Shown piece after piece: positions 16,784 through 26,832 of a stretch of DNA of 64,000 nucleotides. How positions within the stretch are numbered: the stretch's first letter is position 1; each line of letters begins with the position of its first letter. The position numbers and the translations under genes are program-made. A model generated the notes under the pieces. The model had not been told where the DNA came from, did not search any database, and was given only the letters and a program-made list of their open reading frames with translations. The stretch is from contig NZ_CP029064.1 in the NCBI RefSeq assembly GCF_003076275.1, positions 3,948,001-4,012,000 on the forward strand. The letters run 5' to 3'. The DNA is from Microbulbifer sp. A4B17. Its GTDB lineage: Bacteria > Pseudomonadota > Gammaproteobacteria > Pseudomonadales > Cellvibrionaceae.

Positions 16784-18457
16784 TCAGGCGCCCAAATAGC
16801 GTTTGGCAAACTTCTCATCCACTTTGGATAAATCAACAACTACCAGGCCATCCACTGCATCGCAAAAATCCGGGTCAATATTAAAGGCGTGAAAGCTGGT
16901 TCCTCCCGGCTTGGTAAGAGAGGCGTACTTCTTAAAAAGCGGAGGTAACATGACGCCTTCCTCGCGCAGAACCTGCTTCAATTGGCGCATATCTGACACC
17001 GAATCCCCAAGCAGTTCGGGCAATTCAGATTGCGCTTCTGGAAATGGCAACCGCGCATCTCCCAGTGAATTTTCAGGGGCGAAATAGTGAGAAAAATAGC
17101 GCACAATAACGGACTTTGCTCTTACTGAAAATGTACCGGGCATTGATACGGGACCAAACAGAAAGCGCACTTTATTGCGTAAAACCCACTGACCAATAGC
17201 ACACCAAAGCAAGTCCAACCCGCGTCCTCTCCAATAATCCGGCAATAGGAAACTACGTCCCAGCTCAGCGGAATCCGGCAGGCACTGCCGAGGCGGCCGC
17301 GGGTAATTAAAGAGGGTGCTGCTGTATATCTCATCATCCGAGAGTGCCTCGGTTGCCGCTATACGGTAGGCCCCTGCAATCTGTCGATTTTCTCCATCCC
17401 ATAAAAGAAGATGATCATAATGCGCATCAAACGCATCCCAGTCCCGGCTCTGCCCGGTCCCCTCTCCCACTGCACGAAATGCAATTTCCCTCACCCTTGC
17501 CAGTTCCCGCATAACGGGGCAATCCGCTCTCTGCCGATACAGGCGAACGGAAAAAGTACCCGACTCTGAAAGCGGTATGCAGGACTCAACTACTCTCGCA
17601 ACCTCAACTTCTGGCTCCGCCTCAACAATTAATTCGGGCCCCAAGGGGGACGGTGAGCGATGTAACTGGTAGACATGTTTGCGCCATAGGGCGGCCTTGG
17701 CACGGGGTGTCAGAGGCCAGCTGCGAAAATGTTCCGCTTCCAGTGGGCGCCCGATACGAATATCGATACTGCGGCTGGCTTGTTTAAACATCTCCCTGAT
17801 AAGCCATAAAGTCGAGAGCGGCTTATTCAGCATGGAAAGACCATAAAACCACCAGGAGTTCCGCCCCAGTACCTGTACTGGCAATATTGGCGCATTGGTT
17901 TTTTCCGCAAAACGGGCAAATCCCGGGTTCCAGCGTCCATCGCGTACACCCTGGGGAGTGAGCCTGGATACCTCACCCGCCGGGAAAATAATAATGGCTC
18001 CCCCTTCGCCTAAATGACTGTAGATACCCTCAATATCCGATCGACGAGTACGGCCATTAAAATTATCTACGGGCAACAAACAGGGGCGCAGGGATTTTAT
18101 ATTCCACAATAGTTGACTCGCCACTGCGCGCACATCTTTGCGTACTCTAGCAATCATATCGATAAGTGCGAGGCCATCCAGGCTCCCCAGGGGGTGATTG
18201 GAAACAATCACCAGCGGACCGCTAGTTGGGACCCGAGCCAGTTCCGATGGATTTAATTCGTAGCGAAAATTCAGGTCATCAAATACCTGGCGAATAAAAT
18301 CCAGGCCACCAAGATGGGGGTAACTGCTGGTAAATTCCTGTAACTGCTCTTCACAACATATTTTCTTTAATGTCGCTGAGACCAGTTTGCGCGTGGTTTT
18401 CTGCGGGGCCGCGCTGTACCAGGCATTTTTCTGTAAAAGGCTTTCAAGTTGAATCAT
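16784..18457 (-). CDS. Fused lysophospholipid acyltransferase / acyl-ornithine synthase-like protein (OlsF type)
   Basis: Two acyltransferase modules in 557 residues. The N-terminal half is PlsC-like, with NHPLGSLDG (the HX4D motif) and FPAGEVSR. The C-terminal half, from about residue 305, has OlsB/hemolysin-like GNAT text (FSVRLYRQ, VREIAFRAVGEGTG, ELGRSFLLPDYWRGRGLDLLW). This order matches OlsF, which makes ornithine lipids in two acylation steps. ATG 18457 overlaps the stop of the upstream phosphatase by ATGA and has GAGGTGG ahead, so I reject the longer TTG start. Ornithine as acceptor is by family; other lyso-lipids are possible. Confidence 0.8.
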   Translation of the reverse strand: MIQLESLLQKNAWYSAAPQKTTRKLVSATLKKICCEEQLQEFTSSYPHLGGLDFIRQVFDDLNFRYELNPSELARVPTSGPLVIVSNHPLGSLDGLALIDMIARVRKDVRAVASQLLWNIKSLRPCLLPVDNFNGRTRRSDIEGIYSHLGEGGAIIIFPAGEVSRLTPQGVRDGRWNPGFARFAEKTNAPILPVQVLGRNSWWFYGLSMLNKPLSTLWLIREMFKQASRSIDIRIGRPLEAEHFRSWPLTPRAKAALWRKHVYQLHRSPSPLGPELIVEAEPEVEVARVVESCIPLSESGTFSVRLYRQRADCPVMRELARVREIAFRAVGEGTGQSRDWDAFDAHYDHLLLWDGENRQIAGAYRIAATEALSDDEIYSSTLFNYPRPPRQCLPDSAELGRSFLLPDYWRGRGLDLLWCAIGQWVLRNKVRFLFGPVSMPGTFSVRAKSVIVRYFSHYFAPENSLGDARLPFPEAQSELPELLGDSVSDMRQLKQVLREEGVMLPPLFKKYASLTKPGGTSFHAFNIDPDFCDAVDGLVVVDLSKVDEKFAKRYLGA

Positions 18458-19245
18458 GCCGCAACCACCTCTGTCATTATGCTGGCAATTTTGGGGGTCC
18501 GGTACCAATGCAAAAGATCCAGATTGCCATCTTGTTGTTCTACAACTGCACTCATAGAGTCAACCCAATCACCACAGTTGGCATAGGTCACACCACTCCC
18601 TGATACAGTTTTATGTCTCAGGGCTGGTCTATGGATATGGCCACAGATAACACCGTCAAGTCCTCGCGATATAGCCTCGCGGGTCGCAACATCCTCAAAG
18701 TCACTCATCATCTGCCGGGCGGCACCCACACGATTTTTTATTTGGCTGGCCAGCGACCACCATGGCTTATTAAAGCGATTACGCCAGTAATTAATCCAGC
18801 GGTTAAAACGCAGCATCAGGTAATAACTGCGGTCGCCAATGTGATAACTGATTGGGTTAATTTTGATTCGATGTTCAAACTGATCGCCGTGGGTGACCCA
18901 AAAGCGGCGCCCATTGGAAGCGGTGTGGATATAGTCTTTTTCAATTCGGATATTGCCGAGCTGCTTTCCGGCCCAGCTGCGCATTGGGGCATCGTGATTT
19001 CCGGGAATATAAATAACCTCAGGCGTCAAGCTGCTTAACTCGGAAAGCATCCCCAGTAGCAGCGAAGAGGCCTGGCACCATGTACCTCGTCCTTGAGCGA
19101 GTGCCTGCATATCAAAAATATCCCCAACCAGATAGACCGTATCGGCGCGATTCTGAGCCAGAAAATCTGCAAGTCGATGGGGCTCACTGTCCTTGCTGCC
19201 CAAATGGACATCGGAAATCCACAGTGCGCGGTAGCGATTGCTCAT
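18454..19245 (-). CDS. Calcineurin-like metallophosphatase, LpxH-like
   Basis: A 263-residue metallophosphoesterase with all metal motifs: SDVHLGS near residue 11, VGDIFD, GNHD, THGDQF and GHIHRP. It resembles the UDP-2,3-diacylglucosamine hydrolase family, but LpxH proper is shorter and essential and is usually encoded elsewhere, so the substrate is not certain. The four-base overlap with the downstream acyltransferase suggests a joint task in lipid metabolism. It is transcribed away from the DUF1820 gene's terminator. Confidence 0.82.
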   Translation of the reverse strand: MSNRYRALWISDVHLGSKDSEPHRLADFLAQNRADTVYLVGDIFDMQALAQGRGTWCQASSLLLGMLSELSSLTPEVIYIPGNHDAPMRSWAGKQLGNIRIEKDYIHTASNGRRFWVTHGDQFEHRIKINPISYHIGDRSYYLMLRFNRWINYWRNRFNKPWWSLASQIKNRVGAARQMMSDFEDVATREAISRGLDGVICGHIHRPALRHKTVSGSGVTYANCGDWVDSMSAVVEQQDGNLDLLHWYRTPKIASIMTEVVAA

Positions 19246-19510
19246 AGCAAAGTTCCAATCTGTACCAGTTATCGACCCACAATTACCTGGGGCGGATATG
19301 CGGCAAAATGTAGGTCGTCGCCTGAGCTAACTTGAGAAAAATCGATAAATCCGTATTTGCTCTCTTGCTAGCAAATTGAGACCAACTGAATACAGTGCAC
19401 AGTCGATCGTCAGCGCAACCACTTTGCAGCGATTTGATGACAGACAGGAGGATTTTTATTGAAGCTTATATTGCAGAGGAAAAAAAGGTGCAGCAGTTGA
19501 ATTTGGCGCT
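19246..19510. other. Intergenic region upstream of the phosphatase-acyltransferase pair
   Basis: About 265 bases (312 including the terminator) with no open frame of note. It should hold the promoter for the phosphatase gene. No clear operator is seen. Confidence 0.4.
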
Positions 19511-19533
19511 AAAAACCGGGCGCAAAGCCCGGT
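19511..19533 (-). terminator. Intrinsic terminator of the DUF1820 gene
   Basis: In the minus-strand sense, ACCGGGC, a five-base loop and GCCCGGT are followed by a run of T. It lies about 25 bases after the gene's stop. Confidence 0.85.
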
Positions 19534-19557
19534 CTAGCTCGGAGTAAGAAATGAAAC

Positions 19558-19890
19558 TTACTCAGTATCCTGAGGATGTCGAATCGGTGGGGCAAAGGGG
19601 AACTGGGCGATTTTGTCACCCTTTACTTCAACAATCTTACCAGTTCCTTCTTTCTCCACTTCATCGATACGCACAATACTGTGCATCGGAATATAGGAGC
19701 GGGCTACCGAAGCAAATTCGGTTTTCAGCTTTTCCTCACTGGGATCTACCACGAGCTGAGCCTTTTCCCCAAATACAAACTCTTCCACCTCGATAAAGCC
19801 GTACATATCACTTTGATAGATAGCCCGAGCGTAGAGTTCGTACACCTGGTTTTGATTGTGGAAAATAACTTTATAAATCGGGTTGGCCAT
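19558..19890 (-). CDS. DUF1820 family protein
   Basis: A 110-residue cytoplasmic protein of a family common in gammaproteobacteria (NPIYKVIFHNQNQVYELYAR, then GFIEVEEFVFGEK and IPMHSIVRIDEVEKEG). The function is not known. The open frame extends upstream to 19983, but ATG 19890 has GAGAGACTT before it and gives the conserved N terminus MANPIYKV. It is divergent from miaB. A CGGGCAAAGCCCG stem occurs in its leader at 19939-19951. Confidence 0.85.
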   Translation of the reverse strand: MANPIYKVIFHNQNQVYELYARAIYQSDMYGFIEVEEFVFGEKAQLVVDPSEEKLKTEFASVARSYIPMHSIVRIDEVEKEGTGKIVEVKGDKIAQFPFAPPIRHPQDTE

Positions 19891-20069
19891 AAGTCTCTCA
19901 GGATGGGGATGACCCCGAAGCTCAAATTGATCAAAGAACGGGCAAAGCCCGAAAAAGCGCGCAAGAATAGCACAGGTTCGCAACAGCTAATATAGCCATC
20001 TATGCAGTGCCGGGCCGGATCGCTATAATGCCCCCCCTAATTGTTGACCAGTTTTTAACCAGGCACGAT

Positions 20070-21437
20070 ATGTCCGAAACATCGGTGAAAAAGCTATATA
20101 TTAAGACCCACGGCTGCCAAATGAATGAGTACGATTCCGCGAGGATGCGCGATCTGCTCGGCGAGTCCCACGACATGGTACCTACCGACGACCCCGATGA
20201 GGCGGATGTACTACTGGTCAACACCTGTTCTATCCGCGAGAAAGCACAGGAAAAACTGTTCCACCAGCTGGGCCGCTGGAGACACCTCAAAGAAAAAAAT
20301 CCCGAACTGGTGATTGGTGTTGGCGGCTGTGTAGCCAGTCAGGAAGGCGAGGCAATTGCCAAGCGCGCCCCCTATGTAGACCTGATCTTTGGTCCGCAGA
20401 CCCTGCATCGACTGCCGGAGATGATGGAGACCAAAGAGCAAAAAAGCGGCGCCGTTATCGTCGACGTGAGCTTCCCGGAAATCGAAAAGTTCGATCGCCT
20501 GCCCCAACCAGAGGCCGACGGCGCTACTGCGTTTGTCTCCATTATGGAGGGGTGTTCCAAGTACTGTACTTTCTGCGTGGTTCCCTACACCCGCGGTGAA
20601 GAAGTCAGCCGCCCCGTAGCCGACGTACTCGAAGAAGTTGCCCACCTGGCAGATCAGGGTGTTCGCGAGGTAAACCTGCTCGGACAAAATGTAAACGCCT
20701 ACAGAGCGGCTGGAGAAGACGGCCACGATGTCGATTTTGCCGAACTGATCACCTATGTAGCGGCTATCGATGGCATCGACCGCATTCGCTATACCACCTC
20801 ACACCCAGTTGAATTTTCCGATGCGCTGATAGATGTCTATGCACAAGTACCAGAACTGGTTAGTCACCTCCACCTACCGGTACAAAGCGGCTCTGATCGC
20901 ATATTGATGGCGATGAAACGCGGACACACCGCCCTGGAGTACAAATCCAAGATTCGTCGCCTGAAGAAGATTCGCCCTGATATCTGCCTGTCTTCGGACT
21001 TTATTATCGGGTTCCCCGGCGAGACCGACAGGGACTTTGAGGCCACCATGAACCTGATCCAGGATGTTGGCTTCGATATCTCCTTCAGCTTTATATATTC
21101 TCCACGCCCGGGCACCCCTGCTGCCGACTTGGCCGATGACACTCCGGAAGAGGTGAAAAAGCAGCGCCTACAACTGCTGCAAGCACGGATTAACCAGCAG
21201 GCGGCAGCTATCGCCCGCCGTATGGTTGGCAACACCGAGCGAGTGCTGGTAACTGGCGTTTCCAAAAAGGACCCCGGACAATTGCAAGGCCGCACCGAGA
21301 ACAACCGGGTGGTCAACTTCCGTGCGGACGACCTCGCCCTGATCGGCAAATTTGCCGATGTTGTGATTGAAGAGGCCCTGCCAAACTCCTTGCGCGGCAC
21401 TTTAATTACATCCGAGCTGGAAGAAGACCTGTTCTAA
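20070..21437 (+). CDS. miaB: tRNA-2-methylthio-N6-dimethylallyladenosine synthase
   Basis: Radical SAM methylthiotransferase that adds the methylthio group to i6A37 in tRNAs reading UNN codons. N-terminal cluster cysteines lie in [18 protein letters not shown] and GGCVAS; the radical SAM triad is [14 protein letters not shown] and a C-terminal TRAM domain follow. ATG 20070 gives 455 residues and the family start ([16 protein letters not shown]); the upstream GTG and ATG have no ribosome site. A TATAAT box at 20024-20029 is a likely -10 element. It heads the miaB-ybeZ-ybeY-corC-lnt cluster. Confidence 0.96.
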   Translation: MSETSVKKLYIKTHGCQMNEYDSARMRDLLGESHDMVPTDDPDEADVLLVNTCSIREKAQEKLFHQLGRWRHLKEKNPELVIGVGGCVASQEGEAIAKRAPYVDLIFGPQTLHRLPEMMETKEQKSGAVIVDVSFPEIEKFDRLPQPEADGATAFVSIMEGCSKYCTFCVVPYTRGEEVSRPVADVLEEVAHLADQGVREVNLLGQNVNAYRAAGEDGHDVDFAELITYVAAIDGIDRIRYTTSHPVEFSDALIDVYAQVPELVSHLHLPVQSGSDRILMAMKRGHTALEYKSKIRRLKKIRPDICLSSDFIIGFPGETDRDFEATMNLIQDVGFDISFSFIYSPRPGTPAADLADDTPEEVKKQRLQLLQARINQQAAAIARRMVGNTERVLVTGVSKKDPGQLQGRTENNRVVNFRADDLALIGKFADVVIEEALPNSLRGTLITSELEEDLF

Positions 21438-21459
21438 GGCTCCGAGATCACGCCAAATA

Positions 21460-21494
21460 GCGGCAGTATGTACCCCAAAAGCACATACTGCCGC
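21460..21494 (+). terminator. Stem-loop after miaB
   Basis: GCGGCAGTATGT and ACATACTGCCGC form a perfect 12-base stem with an 11-base loop, 23 bases after the miaB stop. No T-run follows, so it may stabilise the 3' end or attenuate read-through to ybeZ instead of terminating fully. Confidence 0.55.
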
Positions 21495-21631
21495 CAAATT
21501 AGGCTCAACTTCCCCCGCAAATTACCCCCTGTAATTAAAATTAGGTACAGTTAGAACCTATTTGTAGGAATCACCTCTTTCCCCTTTAGGGAAAATGGGT
21601 ATACCCTAGCAATATAACCCCTGGATTAAAG

Positions 21632-22687
21632 GTGCCGGAAACCAATTTGGAAACACAAACCCTCGCTCACAGCATCACTCTCGAGCCCAACGACGCACGC
21701 CGTCTCGCCAATCTCTGCGGTCAGTTCGACCAACATCTCCGCCAAATAGAACAGCGCCTGGATATCGAAATTCGAAATCGCGGCAATCAGTTTTCATTTT
21801 TCGGTGATGCAAAGTCCGCCCGTGCTGCTGGCGAGCTGCTCAGTAGGCTTTACAAGGAAACCGGTACCAAGGACTACCTCACACCAGATGAGATTCACCT
21901 GGCTCTGCAACAAGCGGGGATTGAAGAACTCACCAGCAACGATGATGGCGGTGATTCCGGTGAAGCTGACCAGGTAGTACTGATCCGTACCAAGAAATGT
22001 TCGGTACGCCCCAGGGGGCTCAACCAGCGCAAGTATGTTCGCGCTGTACAGACCAACGATATCAATTTCGGTATCGGGCCTGCAGGTACCGGCAAAACCT
22101 ATCTGGCGGTAGCCTGTGCGGTAGAGGCACTGCTAAAGGATGAAGTTGAACGAATTCTTCTGGTCCGCCCCGCCGTCGAGGCCGGCGAGAAACTGGGCTT
22201 CCTGCCCGGTGACCTGAGCCAGAAAGTAGACCCCTATCTTCGCCCTCTCTACGACGCTCTCTACGAAATGCTCGGTTTTGAGACTGTCGGCAAGTTGATT
22301 GAACGCAACGTTATCGAGGTGGCTCCCCTAGCCTATATGCGCGGACGCACCTTGAACAATGCCTTTGTTATCCTGGATGAAAGCCAAAACACCACCCGTG
22401 AGCAGATGAAAATGTTTCTGACGCGGATTGGCTTTGGCTCCACTGCCGTTATTACCGGAGACCCCAGCCAGGTGGACCTGCCACGCGGCCAAGCCTCCGG
22501 CCTGCGACACGCCGTTGGAGTACTGGGACGGGTCAATGGAATCAGCTTCACCCACTTTGGAGCCAAGGATGTGGTTCGCCACCCCCTCGTCCAGCGTATC
22601 GTGGAAGCCTACGATATTCATGAAGCCGAGCTGGAAATGGCCTCAGCAGATCGAATCTCCAGCAAAGCCGATGAGAACGCTGCTTAG
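21632..22687 (+). CDS. ybeZ: PhoH-like ATPase
   Basis: A 351-residue PhoH-family NTPase. Walker A is GPAGTGKTY near residue 150; Walker B-like text is FVILDESQNT, followed by MFLTRIGFGS and ITGDPSQVDLP. An N-terminal RNA-binding-like segment precedes the ATPase. In E. coli the partner YbeY is encoded next door, as here, and the pair is linked to ribosomal RNA maturation. The GTG start at 21632 is preceded by only a weak ribosome site. It probably begins the ybeZ-ybeY-corC-lnt transcription unit, with 194 bases from miaB. Confidence 0.93.
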   Translation: MPETNLETQTLAHSITLEPNDARRLANLCGQFDQHLRQIEQRLDIEIRNRGNQFSFFGDAKSARAAGELLSRLYKETGTKDYLTPDEIHLALQQAGIEELTSNDDGGDSGEADQVVLIRTKKCSVRPRGLNQRKYVRAVQTNDINFGIGPAGTGKTYLAVACAVEALLKDEVERILLVRPAVEAGEKLGFLPGDLSQKVDPYLRPLYDALYEMLGFETVGKLIERNVIEVAPLAYMRGRTLNNAFVILDESQNTTREQMKMFLTRIGFGSTAVITGDPSQVDLPRGQASGLRHAVGVLGRVNGISFTHFGAKDVVRHPLVQRIVEAYDIHEAELEMASADRISSKADENAA

Positions 22688-22703
22688 AGCCCGCACCTGA
22701 GTT

Positions 22704-23174
22704 ATGACTGATTTAACACTCGATGTGCAGCGGGCCAGCCGCTGCCAGGACCTCCCTTCCGATGAGGCTATCAGTAGCTGGGTATCCAATGCTTTGCACG
22801 GTCATCGCAACGAAGCGGAACTGTCAGTGCGAATAGTGGACGAAAGTGAAAGCCAGGAACTTAATCACCAATACCGTGACAAGGACAAACCTACCAATGT
22901 TTTGTCCTTCCCTACCGATTTTCCTGCGGAGCTGGATCTCCCCATGCTCGGCGATCTTGTGATCTGTGCCCCAGTAGTTCAACTGGAAGCGGAGCAACAG
23001 AGCAAATCACTATCGGCACACTGGGCACATATGGTAGTCCATGGCACACTGCACCTTCTAGGTTATGACCATATCGAGGATGCAGACGCTCAGGTTATGG
23101 AAAGTCTGGAAACGAGACTGCTCGCCAATCTCGGTATTGCAGACCCCTACGCCCCACTGGATGAAGTGGGATGA
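22704..23174 (+). CDS. ybeY: Endoribonuclease YbeY, rRNA maturation factor
   Basis: A 156-residue zinc metalloprotein acting in 16S rRNA 3'-end processing and ribosome quality control. The metal motif [11 protein letters not shown] (three His) is complete, and NVLSFP precedes it at the expected distance. It starts 17 bases after ybeZ and is followed by corC after 70 bases. Confidence 0.96.
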   Translation: MTDLTLDVQRASRCQDLPSDEAISSWVSNALHGHRNEAELSVRIVDESESQELNHQYRDKDKPTNVLSFPTDFPAELDLPMLGDLVICAPVVQLEAEQQSKSLSAHWAHMVVHGTLHLLGYDHIEDADAQVMESLETRLLANLGIADPYAPLDEVG

Positions 23175-23244
23175 CAACCGCTGTACCACCGAATTAATGG
23201 CAAACTGCTACTGAATTTACCTACAAACGAGAGAACCCCGGAGC

Positions 23245-24141
23245 ATGGCCACTTCCATGACCACAGACGAGCCCCCAAGTAGTCACTCAGCGAGCAAATC
23301 CCGCGCGAGTGAAAAAAGTTGGCTGGAAAAACTGTTCAGCGCTTTTTCAGCTGAACCCAAGTCTCGCGACGAATTATTGGACATCATAAAGGACGCCGCT
23401 GAAAACCAGCTGGTAGATGCTGAAGCACTCTCTATTATCGAGGGAGCCCTGGACGTTTCCAGCCAGCAAGTCCGCGAGATTATGATTCCACGCTCGCAAA
23501 TGGTTGTGGTGGGCCTGCACGATAAACCGGAAGAGTTCCTGCCCAAAATTATTGACTCGGGGCACTCCCGATTCCCTGTCGTCGGCGAAAGTGTCGATGA
23601 TATTCGCGGTATACTGCTCGCCAAAGACCTGCTCCCTCTCCTGTTGAAAGGTTTCGATGGATTTCAGCTCGAAGACCTGATCCGCCCCGCCAATATTATT
23701 CCCGAGAGCAAGCGCCTGAATATCCTGCTGCGCGAGTTCCGTGAAAACCGCTACCATATGGCCGTCGTGATAGACGAGTACGGCGGTGTATCCGGCGTTG
23801 TGACTATCGAAGATATCCTCGAGGAAATTGTCGGCGAAATTGAAGACGAAACCGATGAGGAAGAAGCGGATAGCTATATCCGCAAAGTTGGGGAAAACGA
23901 TTTTATCGTCAAGGCCCTGACTCCCATTGAGGAATTCAATGAATTTTTCGAGAGCGCCTTTAGTGACGAAGAATTCGACACTGTCGGCGGTCTTATTATG
24001 CAATCATTTGGCCATCTGCCGGGCCGCGACGAAGTCACCCGACTCGGTGACTTTATGTTCCGGGTACTCTATGCAGACAGCCGCCAGATACACCTTTTGC
24101 GGGTTGCCCATATGCGCAAACCGCCGGAAGAAGACATCTGA
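23245..24141 (+). CDS. corC: CBS-domain protein of the CorC/YbeX family
   Basis: A 298-residue cytoplasmic protein: an N-terminal acidic/helical segment, a CBS pair (IMIPRSQMVVV, GHSRFPVVGES, then MAVVIDEYGGVSGVVTIEDILEEIVGEI) and a C-terminal CorC_HlyC domain (GLIMQSFGHLPGRDEV). The family was linked to magnesium/cobalt efflux, and later work links YbeX to ribosome function; the ybeZ-ybeY context fits the latter. Start ATG 23245 follows CCCCGGAG. Confidence 0.92.
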   Translation: MATSMTTDEPPSSHSASKSRASEKSWLEKLFSAFSAEPKSRDELLDIIKDAAENQLVDAEALSIIEGALDVSSQQVREIMIPRSQMVVVGLHDKPEEFLPKIIDSGHSRFPVVGESVDDIRGILLAKDLLPLLLKGFDGFQLEDLIRPANIIPESKRLNILLREFRENRYHMAVVIDEYGGVSGVVTIEDILEEIVGEIEDETDEEEADSYIRKVGENDFIVKALTPIEEFNEFFESAFSDEEFDTVGGLIMQSFGHLPGRDEVTRLGDFMFRVLYADSRQIHLLRVAHMRKPPEEDI

Positions 24142-24212
24142 GTGCAGCTTCGACACAGCAAGCTTTAACACACTGATACCCCGCGCGAACGGGGTATCCT
24201 GACAACAAACCT

Positions 24213-25778
24213 ATGCGCAGATTATTTTCTCCTCTCGCCAGCGCTGTAGCTGGCGGGTTGATGACACTTTCGCTTGCCCCATTCAACTATTGGGTCTGCG
24301 GCCTGCTGTCTCTGGCACTATTCGCCTGGATTCTGCTCTCCGCAGCCAAAGGGCGCTTACTGCCGGGCCGCAAAACCTTCTGGCTCGCTCTTTGTTACGG
24401 GTTGGGCCTTTTTGCCAGCGGTGCCTCCTGGGTTTATGTATCAATTACAAATTTTGGCAATTCATCAGTCCCATTAGGCCTGGCCCTGACCGGGGGCTTT
24501 GTAGCGATTATGGCGTTGCTGTTAGCCGCGCCTTTCTACTTTCTCGGCCGTTTCACGGATAACAAATTCAGCTTCGCTCTGGCTTTTGCCGCTCTATGGT
24601 TTATCAGTGAATGGCTGCGCAGCTGGGCCTTCACCGGTTTCCCCTGGCTCTTCGCCGGTTATGGCCACACAGAGACCTGGCTATCGGGCTGGGCACCGGT
24701 GCTGAGTGTCTATGGCATAGGCCTGCTATTAGCTTTTACCGGTGCAGTGCTGGCCCTGGTTGTCAGCGGCCGCCTGTCACCAATCAAGCGCCGAAGCCAT
24801 ATCGCTCTGCTCTCTGCGGCACTGGTGCCCTGGCCAATTGGAGCTGTGCTCTCCCAGGTGGAGTGGACCTCTCCTATGGGCCGCCTTATCAGTGTTGGAC
24901 TGGTACAAGCCAATATTCCCCAGGAAAAGAAATGGCTGCCGGAGTTTCGCGGGGAGACTATCAGCCGCTACCAGGAGGGCACTCGCGTCCTCAGCGATCA
25001 GGACGTAGACGTTATTATCTGGCCCGAAGCCGCCCTGCCCATGCTCTATGGGCAGGCCCCCAACCTGATGCAGGCCCTGCAACGCAATGCTGAGAGCACC
25101 GATATCGATTTGATCACCGGTATTCTTTATGACACACGGGACCCGGCACAGGGGGGGAGAAGTATTCACAACTCCGCAGCAGTATTTGGGCGGAGCCCCA
25201 GCGTGTACCACAAGCGCCACCTGGTCCCCTTCGGTGAGTATGTACCGCTGGAGGATTTTATTCGGGGCACTATCGAGTTTTTTAACCTGCCCACCTCTTT
25301 TATCCGTTCAGGACCCGATGAGCAGTCTCCGCTCAATGCTGCGGGCGCAAGCTGGGCGCCGCTTATCTGTTATGAAATCGTCTACCCCAGACTGGTTGCC
25401 GACTCAGCACTGGCATCCCAGATCCTCCTGACCATTAGCAACGATGCCTGGTTCGGAACCTCCATTGGCCCTCTGCAGCATATGCAAATGGCACAGATGC
25501 GCGCACTGGAAACTGGTCGCTACCTGGTGAGAGGTACAAATACCGGGGTCACGGCGATTGTGGACCCCAAGGGGAAAATTGTTAAAGAGCTACCCCAATT
25601 TGAGCGCGCCAATATGACCGGGGACATCAGAGCTATGAGCGGCACTACCCCCTTTATGCTCGCCGGCATCTCACTGGTCTTTGCCCTGGCAGTTCCCATG
25701 CTGGCGCTGGCCCTGTTTTTACGCCGCAGGGTGGAGCCTCAATCCAGCTCTCCCCTTAGCGGCGAACTTCCCGATTAA
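24213..25778 (+). CDS. lnt: Apolipoprotein N-acyltransferase
   Basis: Adds the third acyl chain to outer-membrane lipoproteins in the inner membrane. The 521 residues comprise a multi-helix N-terminal membrane region (to about residue 200), then a nitrilase-like periplasmic domain with the Glu of IIWPEAALP, a Lys in the loop that follows, and the nucleophile Cys in PLICYEIVYP. A last membrane helix ends the protein. Position at the end of the ybeZ-ybeY-corC group is conserved in gammaproteobacteria. Confidence 0.95.
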   Translation: MRRLFSPLASAVAGGLMTLSLAPFNYWVCGLLSLALFAWILLSAAKGRLLPGRKTFWLALCYGLGLFASGASWVYVSITNFGNSSVPLGLALTGGFVAIMALLLAAPFYFLGRFTDNKFSFALAFAALWFISEWLRSWAFTGFPWLFAGYGHTETWLSGWAPVLSVYGIGLLLAFTGAVLALVVSGRLSPIKRRSHIALLSAALVPWPIGAVLSQVEWTSPMGRLISVGLVQANIPQEKKWLPEFRGETISRYQEGTRVLSDQDVDVIIWPEAALPMLYGQAPNLMQALQRNAESTDIDLITGILYDTRDPAQGGRSIHNSAAVFGRSPSVYHKRHLVPFGEYVPLEDFIRGTIEFFNLPTSFIRSGPDEQSPLNAAGASWAPLICYEIVYPRLVADSALASQILLTISNDAWFGTSIGPLQHMQMAQMRALETGRYLVRGTNTGVTAIVDPKGKIVKELPQFERANMTGDIRAMSGTTPFMLAGISLVFALAVPMLALALFLRRRVEPQSSSPLSGELPD

Positions 25779-25790
25779 GACCCGCCTCCC

Positions 25791-25819
25791 GGCCACCCCC
25801 AATAAAACCCGGGGTGGCC
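25791..25819 (+). terminator. Stem-loop terminator after lnt
   Basis: GGCCACCCC and GGGGTGGCC form a perfect nine-base stem with an 11-base loop, beginning 12 bases after the lnt stop. The tail is only weakly T-rich (TATTTACA). It separates lnt from the next gene. Confidence 0.65.
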
Positions 25820-25900
25820 TATTTACAATCCCCCGCCATTGAATATCACTGCTATGCTGCATTCAGTTTTCTAGCGAAGATAAGGCAAGGTGATTCCCCA

Positions 25901-26818
25901 ATGCATTGCTTGATTAGCGGTGGCACCGGACTTATAGGCAGGCTCTTTTGTCAGCGCTGGTTGGAGCGAGGCAATACCGTTACGGTATTAAGCCGAACCC
26001 CCGACAAGGTTCGAGATTTGTGCGGCGAATCAGCCAGTGCCTGCCGTGACCCCTCTGAGGTTAACCAGCCAGTAAACATCGTCGTAAACCTTGCCGGAGC
26101 CCCCATTTCCCGTCGCTGGACAGAGCGCTATCGCACTGAAATCCGCAGTTCACGCCTGGAGACAACAGAGAAACTGGTTCGCTGGACCCTGAGCCAGAGA
26201 GACAAGCCGACTTACTTCCTGTCCGGTTCCGCAATCGGTTATTACGGCAATCGTGGAGGGGAACTGTTAAAAGAGAACAGTGCTCCAGGAGGTGGTTTTG
26301 CGGCACAGCTATGTCGGGATTGGGAGGCAGCCACTACCCCCCTGCACCACTCCGGGGTTAAAGTGGGCATTATTCGCACTGCCATCGTTCTCTCAATGCG
26401 CGGCGGTGCCCTGCCCCAGATGCTGCCTCCATTTCGCCTGGGGCTCGGTGGCCCAATGGGCTCAGGCGAGCACTGGATGAGCTGGATACACGAAGAAGAC
26501 GAAGTCGGGCTGATGTTACACGCCATAGACAATCAACTCAGCGGTCCATTCAACGGAAGCGCACCGGAACCTGTGACCAATAACAGCTTTGCCCGGATTC
26601 TGGCCAAAGAATTGCACCGGCCAGCGGTTTTTCGTTCACCCGCCTGGGCATTAAAGATGGCTTTTGGGGAGATGGCTGATGAATTGTTGTTAGCCAGTGA
26701 TCGGGTCGAACCCTGTATGGCCCTGGAAACTGGCTATACCTTCCAGTTTCCAACCCTTGAGCAGGCCCTCTCAGATCTGCTCAAGGGTGACGGCGCTGCC
26801 ACTAAAGCCAGCGCCTGA
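25901..26818 (+). CDS. TIGR01777-type NAD-dependent epimerase/dehydratase-like protein
   Basis: A YfcH-like member of the extended SDR superfamily, 305 residues. The nucleotide-binding start MHCLISGGTGLIG is immediate; then LAGAPISRRWT, SGSAIGYYGNRG with the Tyr, and the C-terminal DUF1731 segment (FNGSAPEPVTNNSFA). The substrate is unknown for the family. The open frame extends left to 25814, but it would run through the lnt terminator; ATG 25901 has AAGGTGA and the glycine-rich loop close behind, so it is preferred. Confidence 0.87.
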   Translation: MHCLISGGTGLIGRLFCQRWLERGNTVTVLSRTPDKVRDLCGESASACRDPSEVNQPVNIVVNLAGAPISRRWTERYRTEIRSSRLETTEKLVRWTLSQRDKPTYFLSGSAIGYYGNRGGELLKENSAPGGGFAAQLCRDWEAATTPLHHSGVKVGIIRTAIVLSMRGGALPQMLPPFRLGLGGPMGSGEHWMSWIHEEDEVGLMLHAIDNQLSGPFNGSAPEPVTNNSFARILAKELHRPAVFRSPAWALKMAFGEMADELLLASDRVEPCMALETGYTFQFPTLEQALSDLLKGDGAATKASA

Positions 26819-26832
26819 CCTGAATAGTGTAT

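Noticed and set aside
21520..21545. Possible second HexR-like site near CTGTAATTAAAATTAGG
   Set aside because: Spacing and right half-site do not match the palindrome; looks like chance AT-rich sequence.
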